The notes under the pieces were generated by a model. That model had not been told where the DNA came from and did no database searches. It was given only the letters and a program-made list of their open reading frames with translations. From positions 1 through 36,568 of the forward strand of contig CAYLSV010000034.1 in assembly GCA_964386435.1 (NCBI GenBank): DNA of 36,568 nucleotides, in the 5' to 3' direction. This stretch comes from CAYLSV01 sp964386435. GTDB taxonomy: Bacteria > Planctomycetota > Phycisphaerae > Tepidisphaerales > Tepidisphaeraceae. A program made the position numbers and the translations under genes. Of the stretch, positions 1 through 7,530 are shown piece by piece. Position 1 is the first letter of the stretch. Every line of letters starts with the position of its first letter.

Positions 1-957
1 GTCAAGCGCGCGAGCCTGCACAACCTCGAACAGATCGACCGCCTCGGCGTGCGCGTCGGCGACACCGTCACCGTCGAGAAGGCCGGCGAGATTATCCCGC
101 AGGTCGTCGGCGTGCTCGAGGCGAAACGGCCAAAGGACGCGACGCCGATTGAAGTGCCCGCGGCCTGCCCGGCGTGCGAAACGGCGGTGACGAAGGACCC
201 TGACTCGCCGCACGTCCGCTGCCTCAACCCGGCCTGCCCGAAGCAGGCGGTCGAGCGGCTCAAATGGTTCTGCGCCCGCGGGCAGATGGACATCGACCGC
301 CTCGGCGAGAAGCTGATCGAGGCGCTCTACGAAGCGAACAAGATACGATCGTTTGCGGACATATACCGTCTGACGAAAGAGGATATGCTCGAAATCGATC
401 GTATGGGCGAGAAGGCGGCCGAGAAGGTTCTGGCCGGCATCGAGGCGAGCCGCACGCGGCCACTTTCGAACCTCCTGCACGGCCTCGGCATCCGCCACGT
501 CGGCGGCACGGCATCACGACTCTTTGCAGAGCGGTTTGGCAGTCTCGATATGCTCAAGAACGCTCAATTGCAAGAGCTGGCCGACGTCGAGGGGATCGGC
601 GACGTCATTGCCGGCAGCCTGTACGACTTCCTCCGCGGCGAAGGTGCGGCCGTCGTCGCCGATCTCCAAGCCGTCGGCCTCGACCCGAAGCAGGACGTCG
701 CCGCCGCCTCGCCGACCGACGGCCCGCTCGCCGGCAAGTCCGTCGTCGTCACCGGCACGCTCAATACCTTCAGCCGCGAAGAAGCCCACGAGCACATCCG
801 CGCCCTCGGCGGCAAGGCCTCGTCGTCTGTGAGCAAGAAGACCGACCTGCTCCTCGCCGGCGAGAAGGCCGGCAGCAAGCGGAAAAAGGCCGAAGATCTC
901 GGCGTGGAGGTGGTTGACGAGCAGACGTTCCTGTCGCGCTACCCGCTCACGCCGTGA
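1..957 (+). CDS. ligA: NAD-dependent DNA ligase LigA, C-terminal part (5' end outside window)
   Basis: The reading frame is open from base 1, so the gene begins upstream; 318 codons remain. LigA seals nicks in duplex DNA using NAD during replication and repair. Visible parts in order: the end of the OB fold (the SLHN, RVGDTVTVEKAG and IPQVV motifs), a four-cysteine zinc finger (CPAC at 175-186, then CLNPAC near 223-240), a helix-hairpin-helix region with two Gly-Ile/Met-Gly hairpin motifs, and a C-terminal BRCT domain starting near base 720 (AGKSVVVTGTL through the end). The adenylation domain with the catalytic lysine lies outside the window. The stop codon overlaps the 3' end of the convergent ATPase gene by 11 bp. 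Confidence 0.97.
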   Translation, partial: VKRASLHNLEQIDRLGVRVGDTVTVEKAGEIIPQVVGVLEAKRPKDATPIEVPAACPACETAVTKDPDSPHVRCLNPACPKQAVERLKWFCARGQMDIDRLGEKLIEALYEANKIRSFADIYRLTKEDMLEIDRMGEKAAEKVLAGIEASRTRPLSNLLHGLGIRHVGGTASRLFAERFGSLDMLKNAQLQELADVEGIGDVIAGSLYDFLRGEGAAVVADLQAVGLDPKQDVAAASPTDGPLAGKSVVVTGTLNTFSREEAHEHIRALGGKASSSVSKKTDLLLAGEKAGSKRKKAEDLGVEVVDEQTFLSRYPLTP

Positions 958-2981
958 CCGGCTGCGGCGTGATCGTCTCGCGTTCGGGCAGCGTCTCTTC
1001 GACCGGCGTGGCGTCGAGCTCTTCGCCTTGACGCACGAGGCGGGCGGAGTTGAACACGACCACGATGCTCGAGATCGCGTGCAACGCCGCAGCCGTGACC
1101 GGCCCGATGACGCCGGCGGCGGCAAGGATGCCGAAAACGACGATGAACGCCAAGCTGATGCCGATGCCTTGCACGATGACGCGGCCGCTCTCGCGGGCGA
1201 GGCGTTGCAGGAACGGAATGCGGTCGAGGCGGTTGTTCATGAGCGCGACCGACGCGGAGCTGATCGCGACATCACTGCCGGCCGCACCCATGGCCACCGA
1301 CAAGTCGCCCGCGGCCAATGCCGGCGCGTCGTTCACGCCGTCGCCCACGACAGCGACGATGTGCCCGCGCTCGCGTAGGCCGTCGACGACCTTGAGCTTG
1401 TCCGCCGGCAAGACCTCGGCCTGGACGTCGGTGCAATGCGTTGCCGCAGCGACCTTGCGGGCGACGCTCCAGCGGTCGCCGCTAACCATGACGACCTGTC
1501 GAACGCCCTGCTTTCGCAGAAGATCGACCGCGTCGGCGGCGTCTTCGCGGACGCTGTCCTCGAGCCCAACCCAACCGAGCAGCCGGCCGGCGCGGGCGAC
1601 GTAGAGGATGCTCAGACCGTCCGGCGGGCGTTGGTCCTCGGGCAGGTCGACCGCGACGCCGTGNNNNNNNNNNNNNNNNNNNNNNNNNNNNNCAGCCACG
1701 CCTCGCGGCCGACGACGACCTGCTCGCCCGCGACGCGTCCCTTAACGCCGCGGCCGCCGACTTCTTCGAACTCTTCGACGGCATCCGGCTGGACGCGAGC
1801 CTTCTCCGCGACGGCGACGACGGCGCGGGCCACCGGGTGCCGGCTGTTCTGCTCGACGGTCGCCGCGGCCGACAAGAGTTCGGCGGGTTGCACGCCGTCG
1901 ACCGGGCCCAGCCGTGTGACGCTGAGCCGGCCGGTCGTGAGCGTGCCGGTCTTGTCGAGGACGACGGCCGACAGGTTGCGGGCGCGTTCGNNNNNNNNNN
2001 NNNNNNNNNNACGCCGACGTTTTTAATAAGGATGCCGAGCCGCGCGGCCGCACTAAGCGCCGCGACGATGGCGGTGGGCGTGGCCAAGATGATGCCGGCC
2101 GGGCTGGCGATGACGAGGAGCGCGATGAACGTCTCCATGTCCTGCGTGAAGAACCAGACGACAGCCGCGATGAGCAGCATGGCCGGCGTGTGGTACTCGG
2201 CGTACGCGTCGGCGAGCCGCTGCGTGGCGGTCTTGCTCTGCGACGCCTGGAGCACGAGGTCCTGCACGCGGCCGAGCGTCGTGTCGCTGCCGGCCTTTGT
2301 GATGCGGACATCGAGCAGGCCGGTGAGGTTGGTCGTGCCGCCGAAGACGTCGGCCCCTTCGGCGACGTCGACGGGCAGGCTTTCGCCGGTGATGTTGGCC
2401 TGATCGAGGCTGCTGCTGCCGCGGAGCACGGTGCCGTCGCCGGGAAGGTTGTCGCCGGGGCGGACGCGGACGACGTCGCCGGGGCGGAGGTTGCTGGCTT
2501 CGACGTCCGACTCGCTGCCGTCGTCGGCGACGCGGGTCGCGCGGGTCGGCGTGAGGCGGAGCAGACGCTCGATGGTGCGGCGCGCGCCCAGCGCGGTTCG
2601 CGACTCGATCAGCGTGGACAGCGTCATGAAGAACGCGATCCAGCCGGCCGTCTGGTAGAGACCGGCGGCGATGGCGGCGACGACGGCGATGGCGGCGAGC
2701 TCGTTGACCTGCGTGCGGCCCTGCCAGACGCTCTTGAGCGCGGCCCACACCAGCGGCACGCCGAGACCGACGGCGGCGATGAGGGCGACGACGTCCGCGT
2801 GCCAGACCTGCCCGCTGCCGGCGGCTTCGTCGAAGACGCGGTCGGCGACGAAGGCGACGAGCAGCAGCACGCCGCCGAGGAGCGTCACGACGAGACGCGA
2901 CGCCGCCGAGCGTTCGCCCGGCTCGCGCTCGGGAGCGGGCGTCGCGGCGGGCGGAACGGTGGGAAGCGCAGCCGTCGTCAT
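947..2981 (-). CDS. Heavy-metal-type (P1B-like) P-type ATPase, interrupted by two assembly gaps
   Basis: This is an integral membrane ATP-driven cation pump. Reading from 2981 downward: an N-terminal tail with no HMA metal-binding domain or CxxC, several membrane helices, the actuator motif TGES (ITGESLPVDV), a TM motif reading ASPAGIILATP, the phosphorylation site DKTGT (about 1935-1950), the nucleotide domain with HP (NSRHPVARAV), a SGDR motif and the hinge GDGVNDAPAL, then two final helices. The intramembrane CPC/SPC metal motif expected of P1B pumps is replaced by SPA, so the cargo cannot be assigned. The frame changes at both N runs; a gap length divisible by three at each (for example 21 and 30 instead of 20 and 29) restores one continuous protein, so I read it as intact. 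It starts 28 bp after thrS on the same strand and may be cotranscribed with it. Confidence 0.88.
1664..1692. other. Assembly gap (29 N) inside the P-type ATPase
   Basis: There are 29 undetermined bases. The flanking minus-strand codons (EAWL before, HGVAVDLPE after) are complete at both edges, so the true length must be a multiple of three if the gene is intact; 29 is then an estimated placeholder. Confidence 0.98.
1991..2010. other. Assembly gap (20 N) inside the P-type ATPase
   Basis: There are 20 undetermined bases between GILIKNVG and ERARNLSAVVLDKTGT on the minus strand. The flanking bases need a missing length divisible by three to join in frame, so 20 is an estimate. The missing residues correspond to the short linker just before the phosphorylation motif. 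Confidence 0.98.
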
Positions 2982-3009
2982 GGCAGAAGTTACCCGCGAC
3001 GCGGGCCGG

Positions 3010-5082
3010 TCATGCTACGGCCAATCGTCGCTCGTCGCGTTCGGCTGTCAGCTGTGCAACGGCGTCGTCGAGCGGCATCGTGCCGACGTCGCCGCGGGTG
3101 CGGGCGCGAAGGCTGACCGTGCCGGCCTCCGCTTCTTTGCCGCCGCAGACGAGCATGTAGGGCGTCTTCTCCTCCGTCGCCCGCCGGATCTTCGCGCCGA
3201 TCTTGTCCGCGGCGGTGTCGACCGAACCCCGCAGACCGGCGGCACGCATCGCCTCGGCGACGTGGTTCGCATAATCATTAAACTTGTCGCTGATTGGCAA
3301 GATGCGGGCCTGTTCCGGCGAAAGCCAGAGCGGAAACGCCCCGGCGAAGTGCTCGATCAGCACGCCCACGAACCGCTCCATGCTGCCGAACGGCGCGCGG
3401 TGGACCATGACCGGCCGATGCGGCTGGTTGTCGGCACCAACGTAGGAAAGATCAAAGCGTTGCGGCAACTGATAATCGACCTGCACCGTCCCCAGCTGCC
3501 ACTCCCGGCCGATGACGTCCTTGACGACGAAATCAATCTTCGGCCCATAGAACGCAGCTTCCCCTGCTTCCTTGCTGTAGGCCACGCCGAGTTGTTCGGC
3601 GGCGTCGACACAAGCTTTCTCCGCCCGATCCCACTGCGCGGCATCGCCGGTGAACTTGCTCGCATCCGGATCTCGCAGGCCGACGCGGACGCGGTAGTCC
3701 TCCATACCGAGCGTGCCAAGGACGATCTTTACCAATTCGAGACAACCCGCGACTTCGGCGGCGAGTTGGTCTTCAGTGCAAAAGATGTGTGCATCGTCCT
3801 GCGTGAAGCCGCGAACCCGCGTCATGCCGCCGAGCTCACCGGATTGTTCCCAGCGGTAGACGGTGCCGAATTCGGCCAAACGTACCGGAAGGTCGCGGTA
3901 GCTGTGCGGGTCGGACGCGTAAATTCGGATGTGGTGCGGGCAGTTCATCGGCTTCAACATGAAGCCGTCGACTTCGCCAGCCGACAGCCAGTTGCTCAAA
4001 TCACCGCAGCTGCACCCTTCGTCGGCCAACCCGTCGATCGTCTCTTTCTCAATCAACGGTGGAAACTGGCTGTCGCTGTAGTACGGATAATGTCCACTGG
4101 TTCGATAGAGGTCGAGCTTTCCGATGTGTGGCGTGAAGACCTGGCTGTAGCCCTGGCGACGCAAGTGCTCGCCGATAAAGGTTTGTAGTTCCTGCCGAAC
4201 GACGGCACCGTTGGGCTTCCATAGAACAAGGCCCTGCCCGACCTTGTCGTCGATGGTGTAGAGGCCGAGCTGCGGGCCGAGGACGCGGTGGTCGCGCTTC
4301 TTGGCCTCGGCGAGAGCTTCGAGGTGCGCGTCGAGATCGCCCTGCGAGTAGAAGGCGGTGCCGTAGATGCGTTGGAAGCGGTCGCTGGTGACGTCGCCGT
4401 GCCAGTGACTGCTGGCGGTGCTGGTCACCTTGAACGCGCCGATCCGGCCGGTCGCTGGGACGTGCGGGCCTTGGCAGAGGTCTTCCCAGTTCTGGTCCTT
4501 CTCGCCGGTGACGTACCAGGAAAGGGATGTCGCGCCGTTGGCAATGGCGCGGTCGGCATTGTCGAGTTTGTACTTGTTTCCCTCGTCCTTCAAGCGGGCC
4601 ACGCCTTCGTCGGTCGGCAGGTCGTAGCGGGTGAAGGGTCGATCCTCACCAACAACGGCGGCCATCTCCGCCTCGATCTTCGCGAAGTCATCGCTGCTGA
4701 TCGGCGGGTCGAGGGCGATGTCGTAGTAGAAGCCGGTGTCGAGCGGCGGGCCGTAGGCCAGGACGGCGTCGGGCCGAAGGCGCTGGATCGCCTCGGCCAT
4801 GACGTGGGCGGTCGAGTGTCGCAGCAGGTAGAGGGCGTCCTTCTCGTGCTGCTCGTCACGCCACTTGCTGCGGCCTTTCTTGTCGACGCGGGGGCCGGTG
4901 ACGATGGAGACGTGATGCTCACCATCGGGGATCGGGCGGTGCAGGTCGACCAGTTCGTCATCGACGCGTGCGCCGACGGCGGCCTCGGCGAGCTTGGAGC
5001 CGATGGAGGCCGCCAGGTCGTGCGACGTACTGCCGGCAGGCAAGTCGCGGCGGGATCCGTCGGGCAGAATGGCGGTCGGCAT
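3010..5082 (-). CDS. thrS: Threonyl-tRNA synthetase
   Basis: A 690-residue class II aminoacyl-tRNA synthetase that charges tRNA-Thr in the cytoplasm. Domains in order: TGS (MPTAILPDGSRRDLPAG onward), the editing domain with HSTAHVMAEA (HxxxH), the catalytic core with MNCPHH (zinc cysteine), motif 2 (YRWEQSGELGGMTRVRGF then TQDDAHIF), motif 3 (HRAPFGSMERF) and the anticodon-binding domain to the end. I chose ATG 5082 because TGS homology begins there; the frame is open for 28 more codons upstream, but that stretch is arginine-rich and encoded by the hairpin leader. Between the catalytic GHYPYY and MNCPHH motifs there are about 30 extra residues containing GCSCGDL that are absent from E. coli ThrRS. 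No clear Shine-Dalgarno precedes the start. Confidence 0.97.
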   Translation of the reverse strand: MPTAILPDGSRRDLPAGSTSHDLAASIGSKLAEAAVGARVDDELVDLHRPIPDGEHHVSIVTGPRVDKKGRSKWRDEQHEKDALYLLRHSTAHVMAEAIQRLRPDAVLAYGPPLDTGFYYDIALDPPISSDDFAKIEAEMAAVVGEDRPFTRYDLPTDEGVARLKDEGNKYKLDNADRAIANGATSLSWYVTGEKDQNWEDLCQGPHVPATGRIGAFKVTSTASSHWHGDVTSDRFQRIYGTAFYSQGDLDAHLEALAEAKKRDHRVLGPQLGLYTIDDKVGQGLVLWKPNGAVVRQELQTFIGEHLRRQGYSQVFTPHIGKLDLYRTSGHYPYYSDSQFPPLIEKETIDGLADEGCSCGDLSNWLSAGEVDGFMLKPMNCPHHIRIYASDPHSYRDLPVRLAEFGTVYRWEQSGELGGMTRVRGFTQDDAHIFCTEDQLAAEVAGCLELVKIVLGTLGMEDYRVRVGLRDPDASKFTGDAAQWDRAEKACVDAAEQLGVAYSKEAGEAAFYGPKIDFVVKDVIGREWQLGTVQVDYQLPQRFDLSYVGADNQPHRPVMVHRAPFGSMERFVGVLIEHFAGAFPLWLSPEQARILPISDKFNDYANHVAEAMRAAGLRGSVDTAADKIGAKIRRATEEKTPYMLVCGGKEAEAGTVSLRARTRGDVGTMPLDDAVAQLTAERDERRLAVA

Positions 5083-5114
5083 GGCGGTGGAGGCGGAGGA
5101 AGAAAGGAACGACA

Positions 5115-5161
5115 GCAGCCGCCCGCGACGTCGCGGGCGGCTGCGTCTGTGCAGGCAGACG
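5115..5161 (-). promoter_or_regulatory. Two adjacent hairpins in the thrS 5' leader
   Basis: Bases 5115-5144 form a perfect 30-nt palindrome (15-bp arms, centre GACGTC). Directly next to it, 5144-5161 forms a 6-bp stem (CGTCTG/CAGACG) with a six-base loop. Read on the minus strand they lie 33 bases and more upstream of the thrS ATG, followed by a pyrimidine-rich stretch (GTTCCTTTCTTCC). thrS genes elsewhere are often controlled through leader structure, so an attenuator or ThrRS-binding operator is plausible, but no T-box or tRNA-like anticodon arm could be recognised. A DNA-binding site for a dimeric regulator is the alternative. Confidence 0.5.
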
Positions 5162-5235
5162 AACAACGCCCGCGGCTAGCGCGGCGGCACGATGCCGGTC
5201 GTCGTCCGCGGGGTGGCGATGAGCAACCATAGATC

Positions 5236-5541
5236 GTGCGTGACGCCGGGCAACTGCTGCTGACGATCGATCGCGGCTTCGTCGTCGCCAATGTGGTCGA
5301 AGCTGCGCTGTGGTTCGCGGTGGCGGCGTTGGTCGTCGTGAAGTGGCGGCACGCGCCGGCGGCGATCGTGCTGGTGACGTTCGGTGTAAGCGATCTGGTG
5401 GAGACGACGACCGGCGCGTGGTGGCGGCCGTGGTGGTTGCTGGTGTGGAAGGCGGTGTGCGTCGTGTTGCTGGTGGCGATCCTGTTGCTCGCATGGCGAC
5501 GCGGGAGGCAAGGAGGCGCTGGCAACGAGGCACGACCGTGA
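5236..5541 (+). CDS. Small integral membrane protein, unknown function
   Basis: 101 residues from a GTG start (5236); an in-frame TAG at 5230-5232 rules out any longer form. It has about three hydrophobic helices (ALWFAVAALVVV, APAAIVLVTFGVSDLVE, and LLVWKAVCVVLLVAILLLAW) with a TTTGAWWRPWW turn between the last two, and a short basic tail. The FGVSDLVE...TGAWWRPWW arrangement looks like a conserved hypothetical membrane family rather than a chance frame. No enzyme motif is visible. It is divergent from thrS, and no clear ribosome binding site precedes it. Confidence 0.65.
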   Translation: MRDAGQLLLTIDRGFVVANVVEAALWFAVAALVVVKWRHAPAAIVLVTFGVSDLVETTTGAWWRPWWLLVWKAVCVVLLVAILLLAWRRGRQGGAGNEARP

Positions 5542-5574
5542 GGGAGTGCCATCGGAAGGCCGGCAGCTACGGGC

Positions 5575-5603
5575 TTGCGCGACTCCAACGAGGCGACTTT
5601 AAC
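5575..5603 (+). promoter_or_regulatory. Possible sigma-70-type promoter for the hairpin-array RNA
   Basis: TTGCGC at 5575-5580, a 17-base spacer and TTTAAC at 5598-5603. Transcription would start near 5610, about 30 bases before the first stem-loop. The match is moderate (4 of 6 in each hexamer), so this is a suggestion supported mainly by its position. Confidence 0.35.
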
Positions 5604-5639
5604 TTTGCCGTGCCAGTTTCTGCTGAGGCGGCATGAAAA

Positions 5640-5957
5640 CGGCCGGCGCCCTGGAGGAGGAGGGGGCACCGGCCGCGGAGGAGGTCTGAGATGCCGACGC
5701 GGGGGAGGAGGAACCCGCGCCGGCTTCAGAGGAGGCTCGAAAACGGGTGCCGGCGGAGGAGGAAGCCGACACCCGTTCGGAGGAGGATCAACCGGTACGG
5801 GGGAGGAGGAACCCGTACCGGTCTGGAGGAGGGCCAAACGCCGGTGCCGGGGGAGGAGGAACCCGGCACCGGCGAGGAGGAGGTTTGCGGCGCCCGCCGG
5901 AGCGGCGGGCAGTGGCTCGAAAGGCCGGCGTGGGAGGAGGAGGAAGCCCACGCCGGC
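5640..5957 (+). ncRNA. Array of seven hairpins with GGAGGAGGA loops (candidate structured RNA, CsrB-like in form)
   Basis: Seven stem-loops follow one another: 5640-5675, 5693-5724, 5744-5775, 5791-5822, 5839-5874, 5892-5910 and 5924-5957. Loops of hairpins 2-5 are exactly GGAGGAGGAA; hairpins 1 and 7 have 12-base loops containing GGAGGAGGA; hairpin 6 has a GGAGC loop. Most linkers also carry GGAGG. Stems are 7-13 bp; 4, 5, 6 and 7 pair perfectly, while 1, 2 and 3 have one mismatch each. Stem sequences differ between copies yet stay complementary, which points to selection on RNA structure. About 30 GGA triplets occur in some 330 bases. This organisation resembles CsrB/RsmZ RNAs that sequester CsrA, but the loops also equal a strong Shine-Dalgarno sequence, so anti-SD binding is possible. 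If transcribed from the minus strand, the loops would instead read as anti-SD (UUCCUCCUCC). Confidence 0.7.
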
Positions 5958-6210
5958 TCGGAGGAGGTTCATTCGCGGGCAGGCCGCTCAAGTCTCCGTT
6001 CGATGCCGCGTCTCTCTGTCTTTGGCCAATTACCTCCGGTTTGCTGTCAAACTTGGTCAGTCCCGCGACCTACGCCGGTCGCGTCGTGTGCGGGCCCCAC
6101 CCCGCTCCCACCGTTTCTCTCCCCGGTCCCCAACCTTCCAACTCTCTCCCGCCTCGCCCCGCAGTCGCCGCAGCTGGTACTGCGGCAAATCGGTGGACGT
6201 TGCTGGGTCT
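5958..6210. other. Intergenic tail after the hairpin array
   Basis: No gene is supported here. It contains a last GGAGGAGG at 5960-5967, a 7-bp hairpin with loop TACGCC at 6064-6083 (CGCGACC/GGTCGCG), and a pyrimidine-rich stretch at about 6095-6165. The hairpin lacks a T-tract, so it is only a weak candidate for the 3' end of the array RNA. Confidence 0.4.
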
Positions 6211-6543
6211 CTAGTGGTCGAACTCCGTGTCTTGCATGGCGACGCCGATGCCGGTGAGGGCAAGGATGACGGCGGTACCAACGCACATCAGCGTCGGAGC
6301 AAGTGCTCCGGAGCCGGCCAGCTGGCCGTGCCCAGCCCAGACGAGCCAGCCGCCGACGGCCAGCGTGCCAGGCACACTGGCGGCACGCGCGACGCGTGTT
6401 CCGCTGCTGCGGGCCCGCTTTTCGCAGGCGGCAGCACGGTTGGCGGCGCGGGCAGCGGTCTCGCGGAGACGGGCCACCCAGTGCGGGGGTTGTCCGTTAT
6501 CGCCGGTGAAGATGGTTGGGGCCAGTCGGCCGAGTGCGGTCAT
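6211..6543 (-). CDS. Small membrane protein, unknown function
   Basis: 110 residues from ATG 6543; the frame stays open 24 codons further upstream (ATG at 6615) but that part is low-complexity and less convincing. The N-terminal half is soluble and basic (an Ala/Arg-rich helix, RLRETAARAANRAAACEKRAR), followed by two hydrophobic helices (VPGTLAVGGWLVWAG and LMCVGTAVILALTGIGVAM) and a short acidic tail. I do not recognise the family. It is convergent with the array RNA and divergent from recX. Confidence 0.5.
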   Translation of the reverse strand: MTALGRLAPTIFTGDNGQPPHWVARLRETAARAANRAAACEKRARSSGTRVARAASVPGTLAVGGWLVWAGHGQLAGSGALAPTLMCVGTAVILALTGIGVAMQDTEFDH

Positions 6544-6878
6544 TGCGTTCTCTGCTGGGCGTCGTGCCGGTAAGGGAGCATCCTGCTCTGCGACCGCTGC
6601 CGAATCGTTCGGCAATCTCTGCGGTCGAGAGGCGGTAGAGAGAACGGCGTGCCAGTGCCGGAGATTGCGGCAGAAATTTCGCGGCAGGTAACGGAAGCTG
6701 GCGATATCGCCCTTCGCGTGCTCTCAAGACTGTATTCCATGTAGCATCCATCTCTGCAGATATCAGCGTGCCGCGCAGTGCCTAGCGGGTGATGCTTATG
6801 CAGCAGGCAGCCGCGTAGGCAGTGCGCGGAAGCGCGCACCGCGGTAGTCGCCCCGCCTCAGGCCGCCAAGACTCTCAC
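6544..6878. other. Divergent intergenic region upstream of recX
   Basis: No gene is supported here. It contains a 12-bp palindrome GGCGATATCGCC at 6700-6711 and a 7-bp stem with loop GAAG at 6822-6839 (GTGCGCG/CGCGCAC). Either could be regulatory for the flanking divergent genes. No convincing promoter or LexA-type box was recognised. Confidence 0.4.
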
Positions 6879-7511
6879 ATGGCGATCGTCACGGCGATGC
6901 AACCGAGCCGGCGTGGCAAGGAGCGGCTGCGGATCTATCTCGACGGCACGTTCGCGTTCACGCTGCACGCGAACGTCGTTGCCCGCTTTCGCCTGCAGGT
7001 CGGGCAGGACGTCTCGGCCCAGACGCGGCAGGACCTGGAGACGGGACAGGTCCGGCAGGACGCCCTCGATCGGGCGCTCCGCCTCGTGACGAAGCGGTCG
7101 CAAACGACGCGGGACCTACGGGAGAAGCTACGCCGGGCCGAGGTGCCGACTGCGGCGGTGGATCATGCCGTCGAGCAGCTGGAGCGGCTGGGATACCTTA
7201 ATGATGAGGCGTGGGCGGAGACGCGAGCCCGCGAGGCCGTGCGGCGTGGGCACGGCCGGGCGCGTGCGCGACAGGAACTGCGGCAGCACGGCATCGGCGA
7301 GTCAGACGCCGCAGCGGCGGTGGCATTGGCATATGCGGAGGTCGACGCGACGCAGCAAGCGATCGAGCAGGCCCGCAAACGGGTCAACTCGCTGCAACGG
7401 CTCGAGCCGGACGTCGCCCGGCGGCGGCTAGCCGGGTTCCTGATGCGGCGTGGCTTCGACCACGACGCAACACGCGCCGCCGTCGAGGCGGTCCTCGGCG
7501 ACGACGCTTGA
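6879..7511 (+). CDS. recX: Regulatory protein RecX
   Basis: 210 residues; RecX binds RecA filaments and modulates recombination and the SOS response in the cytoplasm. It shows the three tandem three-helix repeats typical of the family: RQDALDRALRLVTKRSQTTRDLREKL, then AVEQLERLGYLNDEAWAE (the LxxxGYLxDxxWAE signature) with RARARQELRQHGI, and a third repeat ending RRRLAGFLMRRGFDHDATRAAVEAVL. ATG 6879 is chosen because the conserved N-terminal beta region begins just after it; the frame extends 19 codons upstream through a hairpin. recA is not in the window. It ends 19 bp before the 3' end of the convergent glycosidase gene. Confidence 0.9.
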   Translation: MAIVTAMQPSRRGKERLRIYLDGTFAFTLHANVVARFRLQVGQDVSAQTRQDLETGQVRQDALDRALRLVTKRSQTTRDLREKLRRAEVPTAAVDHAVEQLERLGYLNDEAWAETRAREAVRRGHGRARARQELRQHGIGESDAAAAVALAYAEVDATQQAIEQARKRVNSLQRLEPDVARRRLAGFLMRRGFDHDATRAAVEAVLGDDA

Positions 7512-7530
7512 CTGCGTACGGCTGTCGCCG

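Noticed and set aside
5115..5144. The 30-nt palindrome as an intrinsic terminator
   Set aside because: No gene reads into it from either side, and it lacks a T-tract; it lies in the divergent region upstream of thrS.
5640..5957. Reading the hairpin array as a CRISPR array
   Set aside because: Only the loop and linker motifs repeat; the stems differ and are palindromic, units are about 32-50 bases, and no cas gene is nearby.
5575..6573. Long Gly/Arg- and Glu-rich open frames on the plus strand across the hairpin array
   Set aside because: Three overlapping frames are all open because of the GGA repeats; the sequences are low-complexity, lack ribosome binding sites, and the inverted repeats explain the DNA better.
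6616..6878. A tRNA or other known RNA gene upstream of recX
   Set aside because: Only a 12-bp palindrome and one small hairpin are present; no cloverleaf or T-loop motif could be found.
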